Assembly (NCBI GenBank): GCA_023846275.1
Contig: JAIUJO010000236.1
Coordinates: forward strand, 668,501-732,500
From: Vanilla planifolia
Lineage: Eukaryota; Streptophyta; Magnoliopsida; Asparagales; Orchidaceae
Length of the DNA stretch: 64,000 nucleotides
Direction: 5' to 3'
Shown here in pieces: positions 10,561 through 24,600 of the stretch (its first letter is position 1; every line of letters starts with the position of its first letter). Below the pieces are notes generated by a model. It saw only the letters and a program-made list of their open reading frames with translations. It made no database searches and was not told the DNA's origin. Position numbers and translations under genes: made by a program.

Positions 10561-11785
10561 TAAGAGCTTTATGGAGTTGATTGGATTCACACAGGGCAAA
10601 CCAAAAAAGTTGGAGCCAATAGTAATAGGACATATAGCAGTAGCAATATGGTAATGCAAAGCCTTTAGATTGAGCAAATTATTAACATATTTTCTCTTAC
10701 CTATTAAACCATAAGAAGAACAAAGTAGTAACTATAAACTTCATTATTTCTTGATTTTTTTTGGCAATTAATGCTGCACTTCATCCACTCCAACACCTAT
10801 CATAAATCTATAAACTTTAATGAATTCCAATGTTCCTTGGCCTTGTAAACATTCCAAAAGTAGTGGTCTATGGTTACTTGTTCCAAATAGCCCCAAGGAT
10901 AACAAGTATTGTCCTCAATTTTGCTTGAATGCAGCCATGTGGTAGTGGGCAGAGCATCATTAAGGAGGTGCCACATAAAGAGCACAATCTTGGTTGTAGC
11001 TTAATATTCCAAACCCAAGCAATATCCTTGTGAGTATAAGTAAAGACAATCCTTATCCTCTTATTTGGCCCAATGTAGACGTGTAATATGATCAATAGGT
11101 TCTTCCTCAAAATAATTTTGTAAATTGTTGATATTCCACAAGCCATAACAATCCACAACACAGTCGACCCACTTAGGTTGTAACTCTTGCACATTTATGT
11201 AGGTCAGTCACCTGCTTAGGGGAGGAAATCTATCCAATTATCATTAAGAAAGGATGTTTTTTATCATTATAATTTGCTATACTTAGTTTTGTTGTGTCCA
11301 CTCCAATGGTAGATCCATAAGCTTACTGGTATGTGAAACCCCACATAGTTTCATCATGTTTTACTGCATGAAATATTTTTTATGAAATATTTGAACCCAC
11401 TAATAATCCTTACTTGCAAGTAAGCATCTACAATGCTTGGTAATAAGAGCAATCTACCACCTTATCAAGTAGTGAATACTCAATCCACTTAGCTCATTTG
11501 GTTGGATAGCTAACTCCCAGTTAACATAGTGAGTGGACCTCTATACAACATTCTCAATCTATAAAAAATTGCACATAGCCGTCTCTAATTTGTTAATAAC
11601 TCCACTTTGCATTGAGAAATGTCCCAAATAGTGAGCAGAAATAGACAAAATTATCGAATTAATCATAGTGATTCTCTTAATGAGTGATAGTGATCTCACC
11701 CTATATTTTGCCATAAATGTATGAACCTTGTCAATTATGTGGCTAAAATCCTATGTAGTTTCATTGTAGAAATTAGAATGCCCAA
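10200..11785 (-). mobile_element. LINE copy 2, truncated at both ends, minus strand
   Basis: This is a relative of the 3' part of LINE copy 1: 10200-11785 lines up with about 1800-3510. Shared landmarks are the ttccttggccttg block (near 2500 and 10830), gagcatcatt (2620 and 10950), attccaaacccaagcaat (2672 and 11008) and gtggctaaaatcct (3478 and 11735). Similarity stops at about 11785, where satellite 1 begins abruptly, as expected for a 5'-truncated LINE insertion. At the other end it stops inside RNase H after HVLWEGN, where the leader-like segment of copy 1 begins. It therefore lacks its own 3' end and tail. Confidence 0.8.
10790..11194 (-). pseudogene. LINE copy 2 zf-RVT region
   Basis: Two overlapping minus frames give YTHKDIAWVWNIKLQPR with LCSLCG, then MWHLLNDALPTTTWLHSSK, CYPWGYLEQ and IDHYFWNVYKAKEHWN. 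These align residue by residue with the zf-RVT region of LINE copy 1. One frameshift separates the two halves near 10990. The stretch from here to 11785 corresponds to the reverse transcriptase-to-zf-RVT connection in copy 1 and contains no long frame. Confidence 0.65.
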
Positions 11786-11786
11786 C

Positions 11787-14700
11787 ACGTATTACACCAT
11801 CCATCTTTCACTTTTTTATAGGCCACACGACATCCCACATACCCATTTGTCAAAAATCTATAAAATAATGCAAGATTACCTAAAGGAAATCATGTTATTC
11901 AAGTGATAGTCGGCCGCAGCACTAAAAGTCTCAAAAAAAAGTTGCACTTTTGGGTCACCACATACTGTGTGCCCATATTGCCACTGTGCATGTGTAAAAA
12001 GGTTACAACACCTAAGTAAAGTGCATAAACACATGTGCAAAACTAGCAGCATTCAGCTCAAGATCCAATCATACATGGTTAAACTTTGGCACATATTACA
12101 ACAATTATCTTCCACTTTTTTGTATGCCACACAACATCTCATATTGTCAAATACACATTGTATGTTATGAAATTTCTATCAAGGAAGAAGAAACGAATAC
12201 CAATGAGGAATCCCCTTATTATAGTGATAGTAGCTTGGAACTCTTAAAGTCCCAAAAATGGTATACTTTGGGGTCCCCACATGCCATGCATGTAGGTTGC
12301 CAAAGACCATGTGCCAACAAGAGACTGCTTGTGCATACTATGCTCTGGTATACGTATGGTCAAGTAGTGCTTAACTAGGGCTAAAGCCCAATAAGCTCAG
12401 ACCCTAGCATGTATTGAACCATCCATCTTCCACTTGATTATAGGAAAAAATCCATCCCACATATCCGCATGTAGATTATATATTATGACAATTCTATTAG
12501 GAAAGATGGGAACACTATTAATAGGGAATCACCTTATCCATACAATAACAACACACATCACTAAAAGTCCCAAAACAAGTTACACTTTGGGGACCCACAT
12601 GCCACATGCATGGGTTGTTACTGAGTGTGCACAAATAGTCTTTCATGCATGTGTAGTGCACTAGAATGCACAAAGCTCTAAGAGCCCTCAACTAGGGCTA
12701 CAACCCAATATGCTTAAACCCTAGTGCATATTGCACCATCCATCTTCAACTTTGCTATAAGCCATATAGTGTCTCACATACCTAATTGTAAATCTTATAT
12801 TATGATAATAACATGAAGGAAGAAGGTAAAACTACCAATAAGGAATCATCTTATCAATGCAACAGCAGCCCGTAGTGCTAAAAGTCCAAAAAATGTTACA
12901 CTTTGAGGACCCCACATGTCACTTGCAAGTTGCCACTAAGCATGCCCAAAGCATCCCACGTCCATGTGCACTATGCACTAGTATGGGTGTAGCTCTAGTA
13001 GTGCTTAGATTCTTAAAACTTAGTGTGTTTTGCACCAACCATCTTCCATGTTTTTGCTGGTCACATTATGTAACACATACCTACTTATAGATTGTATATT
13101 GTGAAAATTGTGACAAGGAAGAAGGCATGCCTATCAATAATGAATCACCTTATCCATGAAACAATAGCACTCAGTGTAAAAAGTCAAAAAAAGTTACACT
13201 TTGCGGTTGCCGCATGCCATGATTGTAGGTAGTCACTGAGCAAATGCAAACATGCTACAACATGCACGTATTGTGTAATGGTGCACATGTAGCTTCAGGA
13301 GCACTTGGCTTGGGCTACAACACAATATGTTCAAACCCTAATATGTATTCCACCATCCAACTTCCACTTTGCTATAAGGTACACACCATTCCACATATGC
13401 ATAAGTGGATTGTATATTGCAACAATTTTGTTAAGGAAGAAGGGAAGGCTACCAACAAAGAATCATGTAATCCATGCAAAAGTAGCCCGTAGTCTAAAAT
13501 TTCCAAAACAAAGTTATACTTTAAGGTCTCTACATGCCTGTGCATAGGTTGCCACTGAGAGCATGCACATGGGCCCTAATATGTGTGAGTAGTGTCTAGT
13601 GAGCAAGCAACTCCATTAGTGCTCATGTAGGGAAACAACCCAACATGGTTAAACCCTAGCTTATATTGCACCATCAATCTACCACTTTACTGTAGGCTAC
13701 ATAACGTCCCATATACCCACTTGCATTTTATATATTACAACAATTCTATCACGATGGAATGACTACTAAAAAGAAATCACCTTATCCAAGCAGTAATAAC
13801 CCACACTGCAACAAAAAGTAACAATTTTGGGTCCCCTTGTACCTCGCATGGTTTGTTGATGACCGCATGTGGGTAGGCCTAGAAATCTTTAAAAAAGTTA
13901 CACTTTGTGGTCCACACATGCCATGCATGTAGGTTTCCATATAGCACATGCAGATAGGCTCTAGTGCATGCACGCAACACCAATAGCACTTAGTTAGGGC
14001 TACAGCCCAAAATACTTAAACCCTTGTGCATATTACACCATCCATCTTCCACTTTATTGGAAGCTACACAACATCCAGCAACCACACTTGTAGATTTTAT
14101 ATTATAAAAATTCTATCAAGAAAGAAGGTAAGACTACTAATAAGTAATCACCTTATCCAAGTGACAGTAGTTCGTAATGCAAACAATCATAAAACACATT
14201 ACACTTTGGGGTCCACACATACCATGTGCATAGGTTGCCATTAAGCATATGTTTATAGGCCCATAGGGATGTGCACAAACATGTCCCCATGGATGCATAT
14301 AATGCAATGGTGTTCACATAGCACTAGCAGTGCTTGGCTAAAGCTATAACCTAAAATGCTTAATCCCTTGTGCATATTGCACCATCTATCTTCCACTTAG
14401 CTAAGGACCACAAAAAATCCATATGCATACTTGTGTATTGTACATTATGATAATTCCATCAAGGAAGAAGGAAATATTACAAATAAGTAATCACTTTATC
14501 CATGCAACACTAGCTCATATGCTAAAAATACTAAAAAAACATTACACTTTAGGGTCCTAAAATGGCACACACACTTATTGCCATTAAGAGCACATAGGGA
14601 GGCCCTAGGCATACATGTAGACATACCCCCACACTCACACACTAAACTAGCATGTATGTTACTCCAGTTGTACTTGGCTAGGGCTACAACCATAAATGCT

Positions 14701-15662
14701 TAAACCTTAGTTCATATTACACCATCCATCTTCCACTTTGTTTTTAGGCCACACAACGTCCAACATTCCTATTTGCAGATTGTATATTGTGAAAATTATA
14801 TCAAGGAAGAAGGTAAGAAAACTAATAGGTAATCACCTTCTCTATGCGACCATAACCCACAGTAGTAAAAATCTAGAAAAAGGTTACACATTGGGGTCCC
14901 CACATGTCATGCATGTAGGTTGCCATTGAGTAGCACAGACAGGCTCCTACGTGTGCATGTCAATAACATCACATGCCCATGCATAGTTTACTAGTGTACG
15001 TGCAACTCCAATAATGCTAGACTAGGGCTACCACCAAAAGTGCATAAACCCAAGCTATATTGTACCGTCCCACTTCCATTTTACTATAAGCTATATTACT
15101 TCATACATACCCACTTATAGATTGTATATTGTGACAATTCTATCAAGGAAGAAGGCAAGACTACTAATAGGTAATCACCTTATCTATGTGCAGTAACCCA
15201 TAGTGCTAAAAATCCCAAAAAATGTTACACTTTTGGGTCCTCACATGCCGCATATGTAGGGTTTCATTGAGCAGTGTAGATAGGCCCTTGTACATGGGCA
15301 CAAACAAGCCCCCATTAGTGCATGCAGCGCACTTTTGTTTGAAATGTTGTAGTCATGCTCAATTAGCCTAAAATGCTAAAACCCTAGTGCATATTGCACC
15401 ATCCATCTTCTAATTTACTAAAGATCACAGGACATCTCATATGCCAAATTCCAAATTGTATATTATGACAATTCTATCAAGCAAGAAGCAAAGAATATGA
15501 ATAGTTAGTCAACATATCCATGCAGTAGTAGCTCGTAATGCTAAAAATCTTGAAAAAGTTTACCCTTTGGGTCCCCACATTCCATGGGCACAAGTTGTAA
15601 CTTGACTCTTCTAGAGAAGGCCCCATGTTCATGCAAATTCTCTCCCATATGCATGCACATAA
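11787..15662 (+). repeat. Satellite 1 main array, about 12 units of 300-370 bp
   Basis: The anchor caccatccatcttccac (with variants) recurs near 11797, 12094, 12416, 12731, 13031, 13345, 13663, 14034, 14376, 14719, 15058 and 15388. Each unit also carries a block like tcaaggaagaag, a block like aatcaccttatccatg, a core like gttacactttggggtcc, and catgccatgcatgtaggttgcca. Spacing is about 300-320 bp in the first six intervals, then 330-345 bp, with one unit of about 368 bp (13660-14028). Units are clearly diverged. No transposon domain is visible. The open frames of 60-80 codons are accidental. Confidence 0.9.
13800..13925 (+). repeat. Internal partial duplication in one satellite 1 unit
   Basis: The longest satellite 1 unit contains the core twice: a decayed version near 13815-13840 (aaaaagtaacaattttgggtcc) and a better one near 13892-13916 (aaaaaagttacactttgtgg). 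The extra 50-70 bases explain the 368 bp spacing. Confidence 0.6.
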
Positions 15663-18600
15663 GAATATTATGAGTTGCCAAAGTAAATAAACATAAATAA
15701 TAGAAAAAGTTATTTTAAAATTTTATAAATATTTATTAAAACAAAAAAGAGATAAACAGAAGGAATGTGATATACCAAAATTGAAGTGATGTAAATGTTA
15801 GACAAGAGGAGATGTGGAGTTACATAGTGATTTCAACAAATCAAAGTGAATCAAACAAAAGAAATGAGAGAATTTGTACAAGAATGTTACATTTCAAAAT
15901 ATGAAGGAGCTTTTTGTGTAATATATTGGATAATCAAAAGTGATATGAACCAAAATGTATCATAAAGTTTGCCAAATACTGAGACAATAAAATATTTAAA
16001 AGGATATATACGAATATATAGTTGGATAGAGCTCATAGAGATGTATCTGATGACATTTGTTTTGTCTCTAGTTTTCATTTTTAATTACTATGAAATGCCA
16101 AAGTAAGCATAAGTAATAATAAATTATTATTTTAAAATAAAGAAAATATATGTTAAAGCTAAAATAAGATAAATTTAAGTGCTGCAACGTAACCAAACAA
16201 AATCAATTTAAAAGTTATATGGAAGAGATTTAGCATTACATAAGGTTATAATTGAAGAAAAGCAAAAAAAGTTAAAGAAATAAGATAAATTTTGTAGGGA
16301 AGTTGCTATCCAAAATACCAAAAAGATCAAATACAACATTATTGAACATCAAATTTGGTACAAAAAGAAGTAACTTGTAAAGCATGCCAAATACATATAA
16401 AATAAAATATTTAAAAAAATACAAAAATTAATGTTTAGTTAGATAAAGCTAATCGAGATGTGTCCAACAATATTCATCTCATCTTGATCAAACCTTGTAC
16501 AAAATTACTATGAATACCAATGTAAATAAGCATAAATAATAATAAATTATTATTTTTTATTCAATAAATAATTATTAAAGATTGAATGTGATAAATTGAA
16601 CTAATATGATATAACCAAATCAAAGTGAAGTAAATGTCATATTGGAGATTTAGAGTTACATAATAATATAACAAAATTAAAGTAAAATATTTAAAACAAT
16701 TGAGAAATTTTATGTGAATCAATTTAAACTACTAAGGAGATTAAGTGTAGCAGCCTTAATTATCGAATATAGCATGAATCAGAATTCGTGTAAAGCATGC
16801 AAAAATCAAAGAAAATAATTTTTTTAAAAATGCAAATGAATATTTATTTTAATAAATCACATTGAATGGAGTTGAACGAGATCTATTTCATCTTGATGAG
16901 ACAAAATTTAGAATTTATAAGAATTATAAAAATAAATAAGCATAAACGTTAGTTTATTTTACTTAAGCATTAAGAAAACATATAATAAATATGAAATGAG
17001 ATAAATTCAAGCATATTTTATAGAAAAATAAATGTGATGTAAATGTCACATTAGGTTAGATTTAATGTTACATTATAATATAACTAAATCAAAGAAAACA
17101 CTTTGAAGAAATGAAATAAATTATATAAAAAAGATGCATTCTAAAATACTAGGAGATCGACAATAACATCTTTAATCATAATCACATATGATACCAAATG
17201 TCTCAAAAAACATTCTAAAGCAGTAGAAAATAGAATATTTGATGGTATAGAAATGAGTATTTAAATGGATTTAGATCATCGAGAAGACTAATGACATTTG
17301 TTTTGCCTCAATCACACTTTGTTTGGAATTTCTTCAAATTTCTAGAGGAAAAAAACATAAATAATAAAGAAATATTTTTTTTTAATATAAAGTAAATATA
17401 TATTAGAGATAGAATAAAACAACATGAAGTAATCTAACATAATCAAATCAAATATGTGAAAACGTCACATTAGAGGAGATTTAGACTCATAAAGTAAGAC
17501 AACTATATCAAAGAAAAAATTGAAACAAATAAGAAAAATTATATATGGAAGTTGCATTATAAGACACTTAAGACAAGGAGTTTCACATCCTTGATCATCA
17601 AATAATTTACAAAACAAAATGTATCATAAAACACACTAAAATGAATATTTAAATGATAGAACTATCAACACGAGTATGATGACATTTGTTTCATAGAGAT
17701 ATGACTTCATTTGGAATTACTTTGAATTACTAAAATTAAAAAGTGTAAATAATAATAAATTGTTATTTTAATATGAAGAAGACATTCATTAGATCTAAAA
17801 TGAGACAAATTAAAATAATGTAGTTAACTAAATCAAAGCGAGGTAAAAGTCACAAGATAGGAGATTTAGGGTAACATATTAATATAACCAAATAAAAGTA
17901 GAAACTATGAAGAAATAATATTTATTATTTTAGAAAGTTACATTAAAAGATATTAAGGAGATCAAGTATACATCCTCAATCATCAAATGTCATAAGAATC
18001 AAAGTATATAGTGGAGCTTGCCAAAGTAATAATAAATTAAATATTTAAATATAAAAAAATTTAATTGTACAACACCTTTTAAGACAAGTGTAATTATGTT
18101 TGTTTTATCTTAGTTAGACCTTTTTTAAATACCATAAGTTTACCAAAGTAAATAACCATAAATAATAAAAAATAATTTCTTTAATATAAAGTAAATATAT
18201 ATTAATTCAAAAATAAGATAAATAAGTGCATTGTAAAATAGATGAATAAAAGTATTATAAAAGTCACATAAGTGGAAAACTTCACTTTTTTTTAAAAAAT
18301 TAAATCAAAGAGAAGTTTTGAAGAAATATGATAAATTATATAAGATTACTACAATCAAAGTTACTATGGAGATTAAGTGTAACATTTCCAACCACCAAAA
18401 ATTGTATGAATCAAAATGAGCCATAAAATATGCTAAAAGATTTGAAAATAAAATATTTAATAATATAAAAATGACTATTTAATTGGACAAAGCTCATTTA
18501 GGTTAGTCGAATGAAGTTTATTTCATCTTTATCAAACCTCCTTTGGAAGAAATGTGAATTAACAAAATAAACAAACACAAGCAATCATAAATTATTATTT

Positions 18601-21600
18601 TAACAATAAAAAAATATAAATTATTACTCAAATAAGATAAATTAAAATAATTTAATATTATTAAACCAAAGCTATGTAAATTTCACTTAAGAAGAAATAG
18701 AGTTTCATAGTAATATGACATAATAAAAAAATATTGGAATATATTAGACATGTTATAAAAAAATTCTATATTCAAAGATACCAAGGAGATCAATTATAAC
18801 ATCATTGCTTGACAAACCTGCTATGAATTAAAATGTGTTGCAAGACATCCCAAAATCATTGAAAATAAAATATTTAAAAATATAAAATAAATATAAACAT
18901 TGATAGAATAATTCAAAATGAGTCCAACAATATTTGTTTCATCTTTGTTAGACTTTTGTTAAAAAATACTATAAATTACAAAAGAAAATAAATTTAAATA
19001 ATAGATACATTATTATAATAAAATTTAGTAGATATATAGTAAAACTAAGATAAAATAAATTGAAGCATTATACTATAACTAAATCAAGATAATATAAAGG
19101 TTACACGATAGGAGAATTAGAGTTTCAGAATAATATAACCAAATGAAAATAAAAGGTTTGTATAAATGCGATGAATTGTATGGAGAACTTACATTGCAAT
19201 ATACTAAGGTGATCAAGTGTAACATCCTTGATCATCAAATTTTATAAGAATCCAACAACCATGTAATGTTGTTTTTTAGGAAAAAAGATAAATTACATGG
19301 TAATATTGTTTTCCAAGAAATTAAGAAAATCATGTGCAAAATCTCCTTCAAAAAATTAGGTACAAATCTTAATGTCTCATCATGCATGCCAATGATCAAG
19401 AAATAAAATGTTTAACAATACATAAAATGCTATTTAATTAGAAAGAGCTCTCTAAATAAATAGAACAACCTTTGTTTCATCTCGATATGTCCTTGTTTGG
19501 AATTACTACACATTATCAAAATAAATAAAATGATAATAAATTATAACTTTAATTATAAGTCAATATATATTAAAGTTGAGAAAGTATAAATTGAAGATAC
19601 GTAATATAACCAAAACAACATGATAAAAGATCACATGAGAAGGGATTTAAAGTTGTATAGTAATATAACAAATCAAAACAAACAATTATAAGAAACGACA
19701 TAAATTATATTAGAAAGGAGCATTGCAAAATACTTAAGAGAATTAGTATACCAATCTCAATCATCAAATTAGGTACAAATCAAAATTTCTCATTTAGCAT
19801 GATCAATTCCTAAAAACTATACTTTTTAAAAAATATAAAAAAATATTTAACTTCTTAGAGCTCCTTGAGGTGTGTCTAAGAATGTTTGTTTCATCTCAAC
19901 CAGACACTACTTGGAATTACTATGAATTAGAAAAGTATATATGCATAAATAATAACAAATTATTATTTTTTTAAGTATTATGTAAATATAAAGTTCATGT
20001 AAGAGAAGATTTAAGGTTATGTAGTAATATAGAAAAATAAAGTAAAACATTTAAAAACTAAGATAAATTAAGCAAAAAAGTTGCATTCCAAGTTTTAAGG
20101 TGATCGAGAGTAACATCCAAGATCATTAAATCATATTTCAAAAAATATGCCTAAGAAAACTGCAAAGCCATTAAAATAAAAAATTGAAAAATATATAATG
20201 AAAACTTTATTTGGATAAGAAAAGACACTTAGATTTATATAATAATATAACCAAATAAAAAAAATTTGAATAAATGTAATAATTTGATTGAGAAAGTTAT
20301 ATTTCATGATATTGAAGAGATCAAGTGTAACAATCTTAATTATCAAGTCTAGAATGAACTAAAATGTCTCATAATATATACTAAAACCCTTAAAAATAAT
20401 TTTTTTAATAATTTAAAAATCAATATTTAATTAGACAGAGCTCATAGAGATGAGTCTAATGATGCTTCTTTTATTCTCAATCTTGCACCTTTCAAAATTA
20501 CTATGTATTACCAAAGAAAATATACTAACTAATTATTAATTTTATATTTAGTAAATATATATTAAAGGACAAATGAAAAAAAATTTAAGCAATGTAATAT
20601 AATCAAATCTAAGTGATGAAATGGTCACACTAGATTAGATTTAGAGTTAGATATAAATATAACTAAATCAAAACAAAACCATTTGAACAAATGACATAAA
20701 TTTTGTAGGAAAGTTACATTCCATCTTACAAAGTACTTCAAACATCCTCGATCAATAAATCAGGTTCTTATTGAAATGACTCATAAAGCATCCAATATCT
20801 TAAAAAAATAAAATACTAAAAAATATAAAAATATTTAAAAATATAAAAAAATTAGTTTGATAGAACTAATTAAGACGAGTCAAATAATGTTTGTTTTGCC
20901 TCAATCTAACCTCAGTTGAAATACCATGAATTATTAAAGTAAATTAGCATAATGAAAAAAATAATATTTTAATATTAAGTAAATACCTATTAAAACTAAA
21001 ATGAGATATATTAAAATAATATAATATAACCAAATAAAAGTGATAAAAAAGTAAAATGACATGAGCTTTAGAGATAGTAATTTATCTAATTTGAAGATAA
21101 ATATTTGTTGAAATGAGAAATTATATGGGAAAGTTGCATTCTAAGACACTAAAGAGCTTGAGCGGTGCATTCTTGATTATCAAGTCTTATAAAAATCTAG
21201 ATGTCTCATAAAACATGGCAAAATTATACAGAATAAAATATTTAAAGTTATAAAAATAAATATTTAATTGATAGAACTTATTGATTCGATTGACTGATGC
21301 TTATTTTATTTTTATCAAATCTCTTTTGGAGCTACTATGAATTACTAAATTAAATAAGCATAAATAATAAAAAATTTTATTTTAATATTAAGTGAATATA
21401 TATTAAAGCAAAATGAGAGAAATTAAAGCAGTGTAATATAATGAAATCAGAATGATGTGGAGCTCACTTCATAGAAAAATAAGATTTTCATAGTAATATG
21501 ACAAAATCAAAGAAAATTAATTGAAGAAATGAGATAAATTATTTTAGAAAGTTGATTTGCAAGGTGCTAAGAACATCAAGTGCAACATCCATCATCATCA

Positions 21601-24600
21601 AACAAGATAATAATTATAATACCTTGTAAAGCATGCTAAATAATGGGAACTAAATTAAGTATTAATTTCAAATTGAATATTTAGTTGGATAGAGCATTTT
21701 TGAGATAAGTCTAATGACATTTATGTTATCGTGATCAAAGAGTTTTTTGAATTACTATGAATTAGTAAAGTAAAAAGGAATTAACAATAATAAATTACTT
21801 TTTGAATATTAATTAAAAATATATTAAAGTTAAAATAAGATAAATTAAAGAATATAGTACAACAAAATCATTATGATATAAAGTTCACATGAAATGTTTA
21901 GAGTTGTGTAGTCATATAGCTAAGCCAAAGCAAAAACTTCATAACATGTGAAAAATTATATGCGAAAGTTGGATTCCATGATACAAAGGAGATCATGTGT
22001 ACCTTTCTCGATTGTGAAATAAGTTCAAATTTAAATTCCCCAAAAAGCATACAAATGCAATGGATAAAAAAATATTTAAAAATATATAAATAAATATTTA
22101 AATGGATTGAGCTCATTATGATAAGTCTAATGATGTTTACTTCAGCTTCATCACAATTAATTAAGAATTTGGAAAAATTACCAAAGTAAATAATTATAAA
22201 TTAAGAAATTATTTTATTATTACGTAAATATATATAATGATAAAATATGATATATTAAAGCAATTTAATTTTACTAAATAAAAGTGATGTAAAGATCGTA
22301 CTAGAAGAGATATATAATTATATAGTAATATAACTAAATTGAAGGAAATATATGAAGAAATGATATAAATTATACGAGAAAATTGCATTCCATAATATTA
22401 AGGACATCAAGTTTAACATAATTGTTTGTCAAATAAGTTACAAGTTAAAATGTCTTGTGAAAGTATACCAAAATTAAAGAAAATAAAATATTTTAAAATA
22501 TAGAAATGAATATTTTAATGTATAGAGTAAGTCGAGACAACCTCAATTACCTTTGTTTCATACAAATCAGACATTGTTAGGAATTATTACAATTTACAAA
22601 AATTAATAGCTTTAAATAATAATCAATTGTTCTTTTAATGTTAAGTAAATATTTAATAAAATTGAAATAAGAAAAATTGACTTAATGTAGCTAACAAGAT
22701 ATATGTGATATAAAGGTCACACAATGGGAGATTTAGAACTACATATTAATATAACTGATTTAAAGGAAACTCTATGATGAAAAATAAAGTATTTAAAAAG
22801 ATAGAAAAGAGCATATAATTGGATTGAACCTATCAATTTGGGTGGAATGACATGTCTTTCATCTCAATTAGACATTATCAAAATTACATCCAATTATAAA
22901 AATAAATAAGTGTAAATAATAGTTAATTATTATTTCAAAACTAAGATAAATATTTGCTAAATTTGAAATGAGATAAATTGGATTAATGCTATATTATCAA
23001 ATAAAAGCATTATAAAAGTCAAATTAAAGGAGATTTAACGTTACATCGTGACATAATCAAATCAAAGTGAAACATCGTAAGAAATGAGAAATTATTTAAG
23101 AAGGTTTTTTTTTTAGATACAAAAGGATATTGATTTTAGAATCCTTGATCATTAAAAATTATAAGATTAAAAATGGCACATAAAGTATGTCACTGTATAT
23201 GAAATAAAATATTAAAACTTGCAATAATGAATATTTTTTTTATAGAGCCAACTGAGATGAGTTTAATGACATTTGTTTTGTCTCGTTGGGACAGTGTTTG
23301 GAATATTCTAAACTACACAATTAATCAAGCATAAAAATTATAAACTATTAATTTATTATTAATTAAAATTTTATTAAACAAATATGAGATAAATCTAAGC
23401 AATGTGTTATACCCAAAATGAAAGTGATGTAAAGGTCACACGAGACAAGGTTTTGAGTTACATTGCAATAAAACCAAATCAAAGCAAACAATTTGACAAA
23501 ATGAGATAATTTGCAATATAAAATTACATTAAAAAAAATACTAAGGTGATTTAGTTGACACCCTCAATCATGAAATCGAATGAAAATTAAAAAACTTTTA
23601 AAATGTGACAAAGTTATAAAAATTAAAATATATAAAATGATAGAAAAGAACATTTAACTAAAAACAGCTCATCAAGATGAGCACAAGAACATTAGATTCA
23701 TCTGGATTGGACAACATTTCAAATTACTTTGAATTACCAAGGAAAATAAGATAAATAATAATAATTTTATTTTTTAAATTAACAAAATATATGTTAAAGT
23801 TGAAATAAGACGTATTGAACTAATTTTATATAACCAAATAAAAGTGATGGTCAAACGAGTAGGGATTTAGTATTCCTTAGTAGAATGACCAAATCAAAGT
23901 AAAAAAATTAGATGAAACGAGATAACACAATCAAGAAAGTTACATTCCAATGCACTTTAGAGATCAGTAACATCTTCTAATGTCAAATTAGTTATAAGTC
24001 AAAATACCTAATATTTCTTGCTAAAATAATAAAAATAAAAAGAACAAAAGATAGTAAATTATTAAAATAAATATTTAATTGGATATAGCTCATTGAGATG
24101 AGTCAAACAACATTTATTTAGTCTCAAATGAAGCTCATCTGGAATTACTACAAATTTTCAAAATAAAAGGCACAAAAAGTATTAAATTATTATTTTATTA
24201 ACAAGTAAATATAAATAAAGTTGAAATGAGAAAAAGAATGAAATAACATATATTACCAAATTGAAGAGATACATAGGTCACATAGAAGGAGAAATAGAGT
24301 TTTGTACAAATATAAAAGATTCAATGCAAAATATTTAAAGAAATGAGAAATTACATAAGAAAGTTACATTCTAAGATATGAAGAAAGTTAAGTGTGACAT
24401 CTTCATTCAACAAATAAGGTAAGAAATAAAACGTCTTAAACTGCAAACTAAAGCTCTATAAAATAAAATATTTAAAATATTAATATGAATATTTAATTGG
24501 ATAGAGGTCATCAAGATGAGTCTAACAACATATGTTTCATCTCATTCTGATCTTGTTTGAGATTAAAGCAAATTACTAAAGTAAAAGAGAAATAATGATT

